From contig JAVCCT010000331.1 in assembly GCA_030765325.1 (NCBI GenBank), forward strand, positions 1-10,271: DNA of 10,271 nucleotides, written 5' to 3'. Position numbers and translations under genes: made by a program. The notes below the pieces were generated by a model, which did not search any database, had not been told where the DNA came from, and was given only the letters and a program-made list of their open reading frames with translations. How positions within the stretch are numbered: the first letter of the stretch is position 1; every line of letters starts with the position of its first letter. This document shows positions 1 to 6,724 of the stretch, in pieces. This DNA is from Candidatus Stygibacter frigidus (GTDB lineage Bacteria; Cloacimonadota; Cloacimonadia; Cloacimonadales; TCS61).

Positions 1-23
1 GCTCCGCTCCAACCTGGGGCTAC
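1..23 (-). repeat. Possible cut-off REP-type palindrome at window edge
   Basis: Read on the - strand, this segment begins GTAG (complement of CTAC at 20-23) and continues CCCCAGGTT (11-19) followed by a GC-rich run reaching the left edge. It is clearly richer in G and C than the AT-rich DNA next to it. A GTAG foot followed by a hairpin arm is the known layout of REP elements. I also recall intergenic repeats in other bacteria in which CCCCAGGTT is followed by AACCTGGGG. The matching arm would lie just outside the window, so the palindrome itself is not seen here. It could instead be ordinary intergenic DNA. Confidence 0.35.
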
Positions 24-197
24 AAATAAATATCACCTACGGTGAAAATCCTCAAAATATGTTGAACAGTCTCTTCCGGGGGGATGCTAACTAAGGTAAA
101 TAATGAATTGACAATTTTATGAGCTTCTAAGCATTGCGTCATAAATATGTGTCGCATTTTAACGAAGGGATTTTGAATTATATACGGCGTGAAGAGA

Positions 198-219
198 TTC
201 AATATCTGTTGATATTGAA
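198..219. repeat. Perfect inverted repeat, 9-bp arms with 4-base loop
   Basis: TTCAATATC (198-206) and GATATTGAA (211-219) are exact reverse complements separated by TGTT. Neither strand has a T-run after the stem, so it is a poor intrinsic terminator. It lies 112 bases before the lipoprotein start and could be a protein-binding site in that gene's control region. The arms are AT-rich, so chance is possible. Confidence 0.4.
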
Positions 220-322
220 GCGATGAACAACGCAGATAGAATTTAAAAGAACAAGTTAAAAGTAACAGATATTTATGATGTGATGCGATGCTTAATAAAC
301 ATAAGACAAAGAAATCAATAAT

Positions 323-327
323 GGAGG
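323..327 (+). promoter_or_regulatory. Ribosome binding site of the lipoprotein gene
   Basis: GGAGG sits 4 bases before the ATG at 332. This supports that start, which is immediately followed by a signal peptide. Confidence 0.75.
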
Positions 328-331
328 ATTA

Positions 332-1801
332 ATGCATAGGATCATTAAAGTAACATTAGGGATAATGTGGCTTATTATAATTAGCAGTTGTGATCTGGGG
401 ACAGGAAATAGTATTGATAAACTGATAGATAAGGGCGAATATCAAAAAGCCAGGAAGAAACTATCAGAAATACTTGCCGAAACACCGCGAGATAGTGAGA
501 GCAGCGTGCTATTGGCAAAAACTTATAGGAAGGAATATTACCCCACCTGGAGTATCAGGAAATTTCGTTCACCTCTGGAATCAGAATGGACGTTATTTCC
601 GGCGCAGAGCATGGATGATCTTAGTCAGTATCAAGATATAGTATATGCCCTTGATAAGCGTGGTATCTGGAATGAGGGACTTGAAACAGAGAATTATTTC
701 CTGATCACTTACTATTATTATATGATGAAATACCAAAGAGATATGGCGCTTGCGAAAGAGCTGAATAAGGTCATACCAGCAGTTATCGAAGGAGAAGGCG
801 ATCTGGCAGATAATGCCATGTTCTGGAAGCTGTATTCTGAAAATAATTATAGTGCAAATTTTACTAATGGTCAAATAGATACACTTTTTACTAAATATCC
901 CGGGACAGATCTGGGTGCATTAAAAGTGCTGGATCAGATAATTGGCTCATCTGCAAGGATAGAAAATCCAGAGACTTCAACCGAAATAGTGAGGATCAAA
1001 GACTTCATGACCAGCTATCCGGAATTTTCTTTGTATGCAGACAGTCTTTTTATCTACAGATTCATTGATGATGAAGTAGATAACACGCGGAATGGCAAAC
1101 TGAAAGGTACAAATATAGATCTGGAAAACTATCTGATCAAGTTACTCGCAGAAAATATCAGCGTTAAGATCAATAGATATATACTGAGAACGCAAGCTTA
1201 TCTCACAATTGAGCAGGGGAATATAGACACCGGGTTATCTGCATTGAACCGACTGGCTAATCAGGAGCAGAATAGATATGAGAGAGAGAAACTTGTGAGA
1301 GATACAGGAGAGCTGGCATTTAGAAATGGCAGATATGGAATGGCAATCACCAATTTGAGGCAAATCGAAGGATTAGGTATCAGGTGGCAGAAAATGCTTT
1401 GGGAATCATATATCCAGATGGATAATGAACATGAAGCAAACCTGCTATTTGAAAAGATCAAAGCTGATCTGACGTATTCTGACCTGGTGAGATTGAACAG
1501 AATAAAATATAATTTTGATCTGGGCAAATTAGAATTATCTGAATTGAATCTTGTGCAGGGAAATGGCAGTGTTACCATTGAAGGGATAGTTAATAATCCT
1601 ACTATGAAAAGTTATAAGGGGATTACGGTGAGAATAAGTTTGTCTGATGCCAAAGGGAATAATCCTCAATCACAAACGCTCACCATCAAGGAATTGTATC
1701 CTGAGACCGAAGAAAAGTTCAATGAATTCATTGATTATGAAACTGGAAAGGGAGATGTCAAATTTTCTGGTAAGATCACCGGGTTTGCAACTGTGGAATA
1801 A
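332..1801 (+). CDS. Predicted lipoprotein with TPR-like repeats and a C-terminal FxLyD-like domain
   Basis: 489 residues. The N-terminus has basic residues (R3, K6), a hydrophobic stretch (about 7-17) and a lipobox ISSC with the lipidated cysteine at C20, so the mature protein should be anchored to a membrane outside the cytoplasm. Asp at position 21 might favour inner-membrane retention under the E. coli rule, but that rule does not hold everywhere. Residues 29-63 (GEYQKARKKLSEIL followed by an LLAKTYRK helix) look like a TPR unit. Another helical, TPR-like stretch covers about 285-380. The last 90 or so residues are predicted beta-rich: the pattern GSVTIEGIVNN, then YKGITVRISLSD, then a late hydrophilic strand resembles the FxLyD fold seen in other secreted proteins. 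The function is unknown; TPR lipoproteins often serve as scaffolds in envelope assembly. It is transcribed alone as far as I can see, with a palindrome doublet 13 bases after its stop. I am sure of the gene and the lipobox, less sure of the domain names. Confidence 0.85.
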   Translation: MHRIIKVTLGIMWLIIISSCDLGTGNSIDKLIDKGEYQKARKKLSEILAETPRDSESSVLLAKTYRKEYYPTWSIRKFRSPLESEWTLFPAQSMDDLSQYQDIVYALDKRGIWNEGLETENYFLITYYYYMMKYQRDMALAKELNKVIPAVIEGEGDLADNAMFWKLYSENNYSANFTNGQIDTLFTKYPGTDLGALKVLDQIIGSSARIENPETSTEIVRIKDFMTSYPEFSLYADSLFIYRFIDDEVDNTRNGKLKGTNIDLENYLIKLLAENISVKINRYILRTQAYLTIEQGNIDTGLSALNRLANQEQNRYEREKLVRDTGELAFRNGRYGMAITNLRQIEGLGIRWQKMLWESYIQMDNEHEANLLFEKIKADLTYSDLVRLNRIKYNFDLGKLELSELNLVQGNGSVTIEGIVNNPTMKSYKGITVRISLSDAKGNNPQSQTLTIKELYPETEEKFNEFIDYETGKGDVKFSGKITGFATVE

Positions 1802-1814
1802 TGTAATAGATCAT

Positions 1815-1898
1815 GGTAGGGTCAGACCCATGTGTCTGACCAGGATATTGTATCAAAACTTCTACGAAAGAGGACAGACACGTGGGTCTGTCCCTACC
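1815..1898. repeat. REPIN-like pair of inverted palindromes
   Basis: Two 27-base units, 1815-1841 and 1872-1898, face each other across a 30-base spacer and match as reverse complements at 24 of 27 positions. Each unit is itself a hairpin: GGTCAGAC/GTCTGACC around a 6-base loop in the first, and GGACAGAC/GTCTGTCC around a 6-base loop in the second. Two of the three differences between units fall at the paired positions 8 and 25, so each hairpin stays intact. GTAG (1816-1819) lies at the foot of the first and CTAC (1894-1897) mirrors it at the end. A GTAG foot, a hairpin and an inverted doublet are the hallmarks of REP doublets mobilised by RAYT-type transposases. No transposase is in the window. 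As RNA, the doublet could also fold at the 3' end of the lipoprotein message. Confidence 0.8.
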
Positions 1899-2005
1899 AG
1901 TGTTTAAATTTCCAAACAGGGATGCTATCCAGAATAGAATAAAGTATTTGACCAATCTCGGGGAGTTTTGAGTTTTGTAACAAAATAAAAACAGGAGTGA
2001 TTAAG

Positions 2006-2071
2006 ATGAAAAAGGAGATTTATTACATAATATTATCATTAGCAAGTATCATGCCTGTTTTGCTCCCCTGA
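2006..2071 (+). CDS. Short hydrophobic reading frame, possible leuS leader peptide or signal-peptide remnant
   Basis: ATG at 2006 is preceded by AGGAG (1993-1997) with 8 bases between, as good a ribosome site as that of leuS itself. The 21-residue product starts MKKEIYY and ends SIMPVLLP; Leu is at positions 10, 12, 19 and 20 and there are four Ile. The stop TGA (2069-2071) forms the loop of a hairpin, and leuS begins 60 bases later. Two readings fit. One is a leucine-rich leader peptide whose translation controls leuS by attenuation, as known for leu and ilv operons in enterobacteria. The other is the signal-peptide stub of a decayed secreted protein, since a Lys-start plus hydrophobic stretch is also what such a stub looks like. 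There is no obvious T-run terminator after the hairpin, which weakens the attenuator reading. Confidence 0.35.
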   Translation: MKKEIYYIILSLASIMPVLLP

Positions 2072-2085
2072 GGGGGAATAGCAAA
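2059..2085 (+). promoter_or_regulatory. Hairpin enclosing the stop codon of the short frame before leuS
   Basis: TTTGCT (2059-2064) pairs with AGCAAA (2080-2085), and CCCC (2065-2068) pairs with GGGG (2072-2075). The loop is TGA, the stop codon of the small frame, and GAAT (2076-2079) is a bulge on the 3' side. The stem stands out in its AT-rich surroundings. There is no following T-run, so simple intrinsic termination is unlikely. It could influence ribosome release or fold in the leuS leader. Confidence 0.4.
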
Positions 2086-2131
2086 TAAACTATTTAATCA
2101 GATAAAAAAAACTAATACAGGAGAAATATAG

Positions 2132-4606
2132 ATGGAATACCCATTTGAAAAGATAGAAAAGAAGTGGCAGAATATCTGGGCGGAAAAGAAGATATTTAAT
2201 GCCACAAATGATAGTGAGAAAAAATCTTACTACGTATTGAGCATGTTTCCATATCCGAGTGGAGCTTTGCATATGGGGCATGTGAGCAATTACTCGATAG
2301 GTGATGCTATCACCAGATATAAACTTATGCAGGGCTATAATGTGATGCAGCCAATGGGTTATGATGCCTTTGGTATGCCCGCAGAAAATTATGCCATAAT
2401 GCATAACTCACATCCCAAATTGACTACTGAGGAAAATATCAGCATCATGCGAGGACAATTCAATTCCATGGGATTTGGACTGGATTGGGATAGAGAAGTG
2501 AGCACCTGTCGTCCTGATTATTATCGCTGGGGACAGTGGTTTTTTAAGAAGTTCTATGAAAAAGGACTGGCTTATAAGAAGAAATCATTTGTGAACTGGT
2601 GTGAAGACTGCCAGACCGTGCTTGCCAATGAGCAGGTGGAAGATGGCAATTGCTGGCGCTGCGGAAAAGTGGTGCGGCAAAAGGAACTGGAGCAGTGGTT
2701 TTTTAAGATCACAGATTATGCAGAAGAACTTCTGGATTTTAGTGGAGTGATAGAGTGGCCAGAGCGTGTGATCACTATGCAGAAGAACTGGATAGGCAGA
2801 AGCGAAGGGACCAGAATAGATTTTAAGCTGGAAGATACAGGAGAGACTTTGTCCGTATTTACTACTCGTCCAGATACAATATTTGGCTGTACTTTTATGG
2901 CACTGCCACCTGAGCATCCTCTGGTGACAAGATGGCTGAGGGAAGATGCAAGTCAGGAAATGAAGGACTTTTGCGAAGAAGTGATGAATGAAGATAAGCT
3001 CATGCGTACAGCAGAAGATACTACTAAGAAGGGGATTTACAGTGGCAGAGATTGCATCAATCCTGTTAATGGAGAAAAAGTGCAGATCTGGATCACTAAT
3101 TATGTGCTGATGGATTATGGTACAGGTGCTGTGATGGCAGTGCCTACTCATGACCAGCGAGATTTTGAATTTGCCCGTAAATATGATATACCGATGAAGA
3201 TAGTTATTCAAAATAAGGATAATGATCTGGTTTTGGAAGAAATGGCAGAAGCATATATTGAACCAGGAATATTAGTGAATTCCAAGCAATTTGACGGTAT
3301 GGACAGCATCGAAAGTCAATCAGCTATTTCTGCCTGGATGAATGAGAATCAGATGGGTGAGAGTACAATAACATATAGATTAAGAGACTGGGGAATTAGC
3401 AGACAAAGATATTGGGGAAATCCCATACCGGTAATTTATTGCGATAAATGCGGTGAAGTATTAGTTCCAGATAAAGATTTGCCTGTGCTTCTGCCAGACA
3501 ATGTTCAATTAGGTAAAACAACCAGCAATCCGCTTTTGAGCGTAGATGAATGGGTTCATACTACCTGTCCGAAATGTGGCGGTCCAGCAAAAAGAGAAAC
3601 AGATACTATGGATACATTTGTGGACAGTTCATGGTATTTTGCGCGTTATGCTGATTCTGCAAATGATAAGGAACCTTTCACAAAAGCAGCAGCAGACATG
3701 TGGCTACCGGTTGATCAATATATTGGCGGGATAGAGCATGCCTGTATGCACCTCTTGTATGCCCGATTCTTTCATAAATTTATGCGTGATATAGGGATGG
3801 TAAGCTGCGATGAACCTTTTGCCAAACTACTCACTCAGGGTATGGTTACCAAAGATGGTGCTAAAATGTCTAAGAGCAAAGGTAATGTGGTTGATCCCCA
3901 ATATATCATAGACCGGTTTGGATCAGATACAGTGAGGATGTTCATGCTGTTCAGTTCACCCCCGGAGAAGGATTCAGAGTGGAGCGATACTGGAGTAAAG
4001 GGGGCATTCAGGTTTTTGAATCGAGTCTGGAGAATATTTGATGATAATCTGGATATGATCAAAAAAGCATCTTCTACATATAATGACGATAATTTATCTG
4101 AAGATATCAAGAAACTGCGGTTTAGTACACATCATATGGTGTGGAAGGTATTGCAGGATATAGAAGACAGGCTTCAATTCAATACAGCGATTGCTGCCAT
4201 TATGGAGCACTTGAATAATATATATGGTATTGGTGATCCTGAAGCACTGAACTCTGATGAGCAAGGTGTGTATGCCGAAGCCTGCCTGAAAATACCGCAG
4301 GCTATGTATTGCTTTGCACCTCATATAAGTGAGGAATTATGGCAATTATCAGGGAATGCCACCCTGCTGCATGAAGCTGGAATACCCGAATATAACAAGG
4401 AATATCTTATCAAGGATGAGATCACTTACGTTATTCAGATAATGGGAAAAGTAAGAGGGAAGATAGTTGTTCCTGTAAATACCAGTGATGAGGAAATAAA
4501 GAAGCAAGCTCTTGAAAATGAGAATGTGCAGAAGTATCTGGAAGGTAAGACAATTAGAAAAATGATTGTTGTACCCAAAAAACTGGTATCAATAGTTGCT
4601 AATTAA
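2132..4606 (+). CDS. leuS: Leucyl-tRNA synthetase
   Basis: Cytosolic class I aminoacyl-tRNA synthetase that attaches leucine to tRNA-Leu and proofreads the product. 824 residues, slightly shorter than the E. coli enzyme (860) but complete. The ATP-binding HIGH motif is HMGH at 47-50 and the KMSKS loop is at 578-582. Four cysteines at 157, 160, 174 and 177 form one zinc-ribbon pattern, and a second set lies at 437, 440, 479 and 482. The CP1 editing domain (about 220-410) has the threonine-rich TTRPDT at 244-249 and the HDQRD motif at 340-344 with the conserved Asp 344, so hydrolytic editing looks intact. DTMDTFVDSSWYF begins at 491. The C-terminus carries the family's MGKVRGK segment. The ATG is preceded by AGGAG (2119-2123) 8 bases upstream. 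queA follows after 51 bases, with a hairpin in between. Upstream is a possible leader peptide. Confidence 0.98.
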   Translation: MEYPFEKIEKKWQNIWAEKKIFNATNDSEKKSYYVLSMFPYPSGALHMGHVSNYSIGDAITRYKLMQGYNVMQPMGYDAFGMPAENYAIMHNSHPKLTTEENISIMRGQFNSMGFGLDWDREVSTCRPDYYRWGQWFFKKFYEKGLAYKKKSFVNWCEDCQTVLANEQVEDGNCWRCGKVVRQKELEQWFFKITDYAEELLDFSGVIEWPERVITMQKNWIGRSEGTRIDFKLEDTGETLSVFTTRPDTIFGCTFMALPPEHPLVTRWLREDASQEMKDFCEEVMNEDKLMRTAEDTTKKGIYSGRDCINPVNGEKVQIWITNYVLMDYGTGAVMAVPTHDQRDFEFARKYDIPMKIVIQNKDNDLVLEEMAEAYIEPGILVNSKQFDGMDSIESQSAISAWMNENQMGESTITYRLRDWGISRQRYWGNPIPVIYCDKCGEVLVPDKDLPVLLPDNVQLGKTTSNPLLSVDEWVHTTCPKCGGPAKRETDTMDTFVDSSWYFARYADSANDKEPFTKAAADMWLPVDQYIGGIEHACMHLLYARFFHKFMRDIGMVSCDEPFAKLLTQGMVTKDGAKMSKSKGNVVDPQYIIDRFGSDTVRMFMLFSSPPEKDSEWSDTGVKGAFRFLNRVWRIFDDNLDMIKKASSTYNDDNLSEDIKKLRFSTHHMVWKVLQDIEDRLQFNTAIAAIMEHLNNIYGIGDPEALNSDEQGVYAEACLKIPQAMYCFAPHISEELWQLSGNATLLHEAGIPEYNKEYLIKDEITYVIQIMGKVRGKIVVPVNTSDEEIKKQALENENVQKYLEGKTIRKMIVVPKKLVSIVAN

Positions 4607-4614
4607 TAAAATAA

Positions 4615-4647
4615 GGGGCAAACTTAATATCTATTTTGGTTTGCCCT
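4615..4647 (+). promoter_or_regulatory. Hairpin between leuS and queA
   Basis: GGGGCAAAC (4615-4623) pairs with GTTTGCCCT (4639-4647): eight Watson-Crick pairs and one G-T, around a 15-base AT-rich loop. It starts 9 bases after the leuS stop and ends 10 bases before the queA ATG. A T-run is absent downstream, so a classical intrinsic terminator is not supported. It does not match the short preQ1-I riboswitch consensus as I know it. Possible roles are message processing between the two genes or control of queA translation. Confidence 0.5.
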
Positions 4648-4657
4648 CATATTGCTT

Positions 4658-5698
4658 ATGACAAAAGATCTTAGTAAGAAAAGTTCATATTATTATGAAT
4701 TGCCAGCAGAACTGATCGCCCAGTATCCTGTAGAGAAAAGGAGTGAATCACGCCTGCTTGTCCTTGACAAAACAACTGGAAGAATTGAGCATCATATATT
4801 TCATGAGATTGAGCACTATCTGAAAGCTGGTGATGTAATGGTTATTAATAAGACCAGAGTGATCCCGGCAAGGCTGCAGGGCAAAAAATCTACTGGGGCA
4901 GAGGTGGAAATCCTGCTTTTGAATCAGCAGGAAGATCAAGTGTGGGAATGCCTTGTGAAACCCGGAAGAAGGCTGAAACCAGGCAGTAAAGTAATAATTG
5001 ACGAAACCTTAAAGGCAGAAATACTCTCTTATGGAGAGGAAGGCTCTCGCATCGTTAAATTTCATTATTCTGGCGACTTCTTTGATATATTACAGAGAGT
5101 AGGGAAGGTCCCTTTGCCACCCTATATCACCCGTGAAGCTACAGAAAATGATAAGTTGACATATCAAACTGTATATGCAGAAATTCCTGGATCAGTTGCT
5201 GCGCCTACAGCAGGTTTGCATTTTACTAATAATTTACTTACCAGGCTTAAGCATAAGGGAGTTATAATCACAGAAGTAGATTTAAACGTAGGATTAGGGA
5301 CATTTCGACCAGTGAAGAATGACAATATTCAGGATCATGTAATGCACAGTGAATATTGCCATATAGATGAAGCAACTGCCAAAATCATAAATAAAGCAAA
5401 AGCAGAAGGAAGACGTATAATAAGCGTTGGCACTACTTCTACCAGAACTTTAGAAAGTTTTGCAGAAAATGGGATTGTATCAAAAGGTGCTCATTTTACC
5501 GATATATTCATCTATCCAGGTGGAAGAAATATCCAGATCATCGATGTATTATTAACTAATTTTCATTTACCTGAATCAACATTACTCATGCTTGTTAGCT
5601 CTTTTGCTGGTTACGAAAATATTATGAATGCCTATCAAACTGCTATTGAGAATAAGTATCGTTTTTTTAGTTATGGCGATGCAATGTTGATAATTTGA
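4658..5698 (+). CDS. queA: tRNA preQ1(34) S-adenosylmethionine ribosyltransferase-isomerase
   Basis: QueA moves the ribosyl part of S-adenosylmethionine onto 7-aminomethyl-7-deazaguanine in the wobble position of tRNAs with GUN anticodons, making epoxyqueuosine, the step before queuosine. From ATG 4658 the protein has 346 residues, near the usual 340-356. Family signatures run in order: YELPAELIAQYP near the N-terminus, NKTRVIPARL, KPGRRLKPG, GKVPLPPYI, AAPTAGLHFT (about 180-190), VGLGTFRPV, SVGTTSTRTLE, TNFHLPESTLLMLVSSFAG and the C-terminal YRFFSYGDAMLI. The start is uncertain. The frame is closed by TAA at 4625-4627, leaving only TTG 4652 (two extra residues) or ATG 4658, and neither has a Shine-Dalgarno sequence. 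The stop TGA is one base from the next ATG, so the two genes are probably translationally coupled. No other queuosine gene is in the window. Confidence 0.97.
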   Translation: MTKDLSKKSSYYYELPAELIAQYPVEKRSESRLLVLDKTTGRIEHHIFHEIEHYLKAGDVMVINKTRVIPARLQGKKSTGAEVEILLLNQQEDQVWECLVKPGRRLKPGSKVIIDETLKAEILSYGEEGSRIVKFHYSGDFFDILQRVGKVPLPPYITREATENDKLTYQTVYAEIPGSVAAPTAGLHFTNNLLTRLKHKGVIITEVDLNVGLGTFRPVKNDNIQDHVMHSEYCHIDEATAKIINKAKAEGRRIISVGTTSTRTLESFAENGIVSKGAHFTDIFIYPGGRNIQIIDVLLTNFHLPESTLLMLVSSFAGYENIMNAYQTAIENKYRFFSYGDAMLII

Positions 5699-5699
5699 C

Positions 5700-6443
5700 A
5701 TGGATAATATTACCCATTCTTTTCTAGACAAGTATGTGCATTATGACTATATTTCCAGTACTATGGAAAAAGCAGAAGAATTGATTGAAAATAGTGAATT
5801 CAAAGGGAATTTTCTGATTATAGCGGATAAACAGGGAATTGGAATAGGACGCAATGGAAATCACTGGTATTCACCTTCTGGTGGACTTTGGTTCACCCTT
5901 GGGATTTATGGATTCACTTTCAAATCAAATTTTACTCTTTTCTGCGGTTTACAGCTCTTGAAAACTCTTGAGCAACTTATTAGTGATCCGGTCATGAAAC
6001 TGGTGATTAAATGGCCTAATGATCTATATCTTAATAATAAGAAACTGGCTGGGATAATAGTGAAACATATCCCACGAAGTAATTATTATCTGGCTGGAAT
6101 TGGGTTAGATAGCAATATGGAAAGTTTCCCGGAAGAATTGGAATCTATTGCTACTTCATTAAAACTTGAAACAGGTATGAATTATAGCTCCAGTGCTATT
6201 ATTCATCTGTTTCTGGATAACTTGAATGCAGAACTCCCTGAGTATCTCAGCACATATCGTTTTGATGAAAGTTATTATACGAGCCATGACTACCTGAATG
6301 ATCATGAGCTAAGTATCAATACAGAATTTGCTGAATACACAGGACGTTATCATGGTATATCGCCAGAAGGTGCTATTCTGCTAAGATTACCCAATGGAGC
6401 TATCCAGCCTTTTTATGCTGGGGAAATAAGAATAATTCCTTGA
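5700..6443 (+). CDS. birA: Biotin-protein ligase, single-function (no DNA-binding domain)
   Basis: Uses ATP to activate biotin and attach it to the lysine of biotin carrier domains. 247 residues: the catalytic domain plus a small C-terminal domain ending FYAGEIRI, without the N-terminal helix-turn-helix of E. coli BirA (321 residues). It is therefore a class I ligase that should not repress biotin genes. Visible motifs: SSTMEKAEEL (19-28), the nucleotide/biotin loop GIGRNGNHWYSPSGGLWF (48-65), KWPNDL (104-109), KKLAGII with the biotin-contacting lysine at 115 (114-120) and GIGLDSN (133-139). The loop aligns with E. coli GRGRRGR: the key Arg118 is kept (R51), but Arg116, Arg119 and Arg121 become I49, N52 and N54. 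GLDSN replaces the common GINVN. The ATG lies one base after the queA stop and has no Shine-Dalgarno sequence, pointing to coupled translation. The stop is 3 bases from that of a convergent gene. Confidence 0.92.
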   Translation: MDNITHSFLDKYVHYDYISSTMEKAEELIENSEFKGNFLIIADKQGIGIGRNGNHWYSPSGGLWFTLGIYGFTFKSNFTLFCGLQLLKTLEQLISDPVMKLVIKWPNDLYLNNKKLAGIIVKHIPRSNYYLAGIGLDSNMESFPEELESIATSLKLETGMNYSSSAIIHLFLDNLNAELPEYLSTYRFDESYYTSHDYLNDHELSINTEFAEYTGRYHGISPEGAILLRLPNGAIQPFYAGEIRIIP

Positions 6444-6446
6444 TGA

Positions 6447-6686
6447 CTAAAATTTATCTCGTAATATTATTTCTTCAGCTCCCAGCATACAGGTTAATTC
6501 TTTGAAAAGCATTTGAGCCTCATCTTTATGAACACATTCATAACTCATAACTGAACCATTGGTGTAAATGATCTCTAAAAACCAGTTAGACTGTGAATGT
6601 CTGACCATAAGTCCCTTAATTTCTCCCAAACAAAGGACTATATCCCGATAATAATAAAATTGCCTTTCCTTTTCTTTTTGTTGCAT
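6447..6686 (-). CDS. Small protein of unknown function, 79 residues
   Basis: I do not recognise this protein. It reads MQQKEKERQFYYYRD at the start, then an apparent beta-rich middle (IVLCLGEIKGLMV, WFLEIIYTNGSVMSYEC), then an amphipathic helix (KDEAQMLFKELTCML). The strand-turn-strand with NG followed by a helix suggests a compact cytosolic domain; there is no signal peptide or membrane segment. Support for a real gene: a G-rich ribosome site (GGGGGGA, - strand complement of 6691-6697) 4 bases before the ATG, a perfect TTGACA promoter box upstream, and a compact fit exactly between birA and the divergent flavoprotein gene. C-terminal residues are GAEEIILRDKF. It could be a spurious frame, but the upstream signals argue against that. 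Confidence 0.7.
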   Translation of the reverse strand: MQQKEKERQFYYYRDIVLCLGEIKGLMVRHSQSNWFLEIIYTNGSVMSYECVHKDEAQMLFKELTCMLGAEEIILRDKF

Positions 6687-6724
6687 CTAATCCCCCCACT
6701 AAATTATTTTTAAAATACATCGTC

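Larger units (their letters stand above)
24..331. other. Intergenic region upstream of the lipoprotein gene
   Basis: I see no supportable gene here. Open frames on both strands are short, lack ribosome binding sites and do not resemble known proteins. The region holds a perfect 9-bp inverted repeat (198-219), a short run of three 5-base units GATGT-GATGC-GATGC (277-291) and the ribosome binding site of the next gene. A TTGACA match at 108-113 has no credible -10 box at normal spacing, so I do not assign a promoter to it. Confidence 0.5.

Noticed and set aside
108..113. TTGACA as -35 box for the lipoprotein gene
   Set aside because: No -10 hexamer at 15-19 bases, and the gene starts more than 200 bases away.
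20..202. 60-codon open frame on the - strand
   Set aside because: It starts at TTG without a ribosome site, its end runs through the repeat-like edge sequence, and the product resembles nothing I know.
1647..1907. 86-codon + strand frame overlapping the lipoprotein end and the palindromes
   Set aside because: It runs in another frame of the lipoprotein gene and then translates the palindrome doublet; no ribosome site.
1948..1985. Promoter for leuS using TTGACC at 1948-1953, with the palindrome TTTTGTAACAAAA at 1973-1985
   Set aside because: The sequence at 17-base spacing (AGTTTT) is a poor -10 box and the AT-rich palindrome is weak evidence; no confident promoter call.
2059..2090. Intrinsic terminator before leuS
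   Set aside because: The stem is bulged and no run of T follows it.
2585..3211. 208-codon open frame antisense to leuS
   Set aside because: Its length is surprising, but it lies wholly inside conserved leuS codons, has a Cys/His-rich composition typical of antisense reading, and shows no family match.
4607..4657. preQ1 riboswitch upstream of queA
   Set aside because: One simple stem with a 15-base loop; the C-rich loop and A-rich tail of the preQ1-I class are not seen. Kept only as a hairpin of unknown role.
5700..6443. Bifunctional BirA repressor
   Set aside because: The catalytic motifs begin near residue 19, leaving no room for an N-terminal helix-turn-helix domain.
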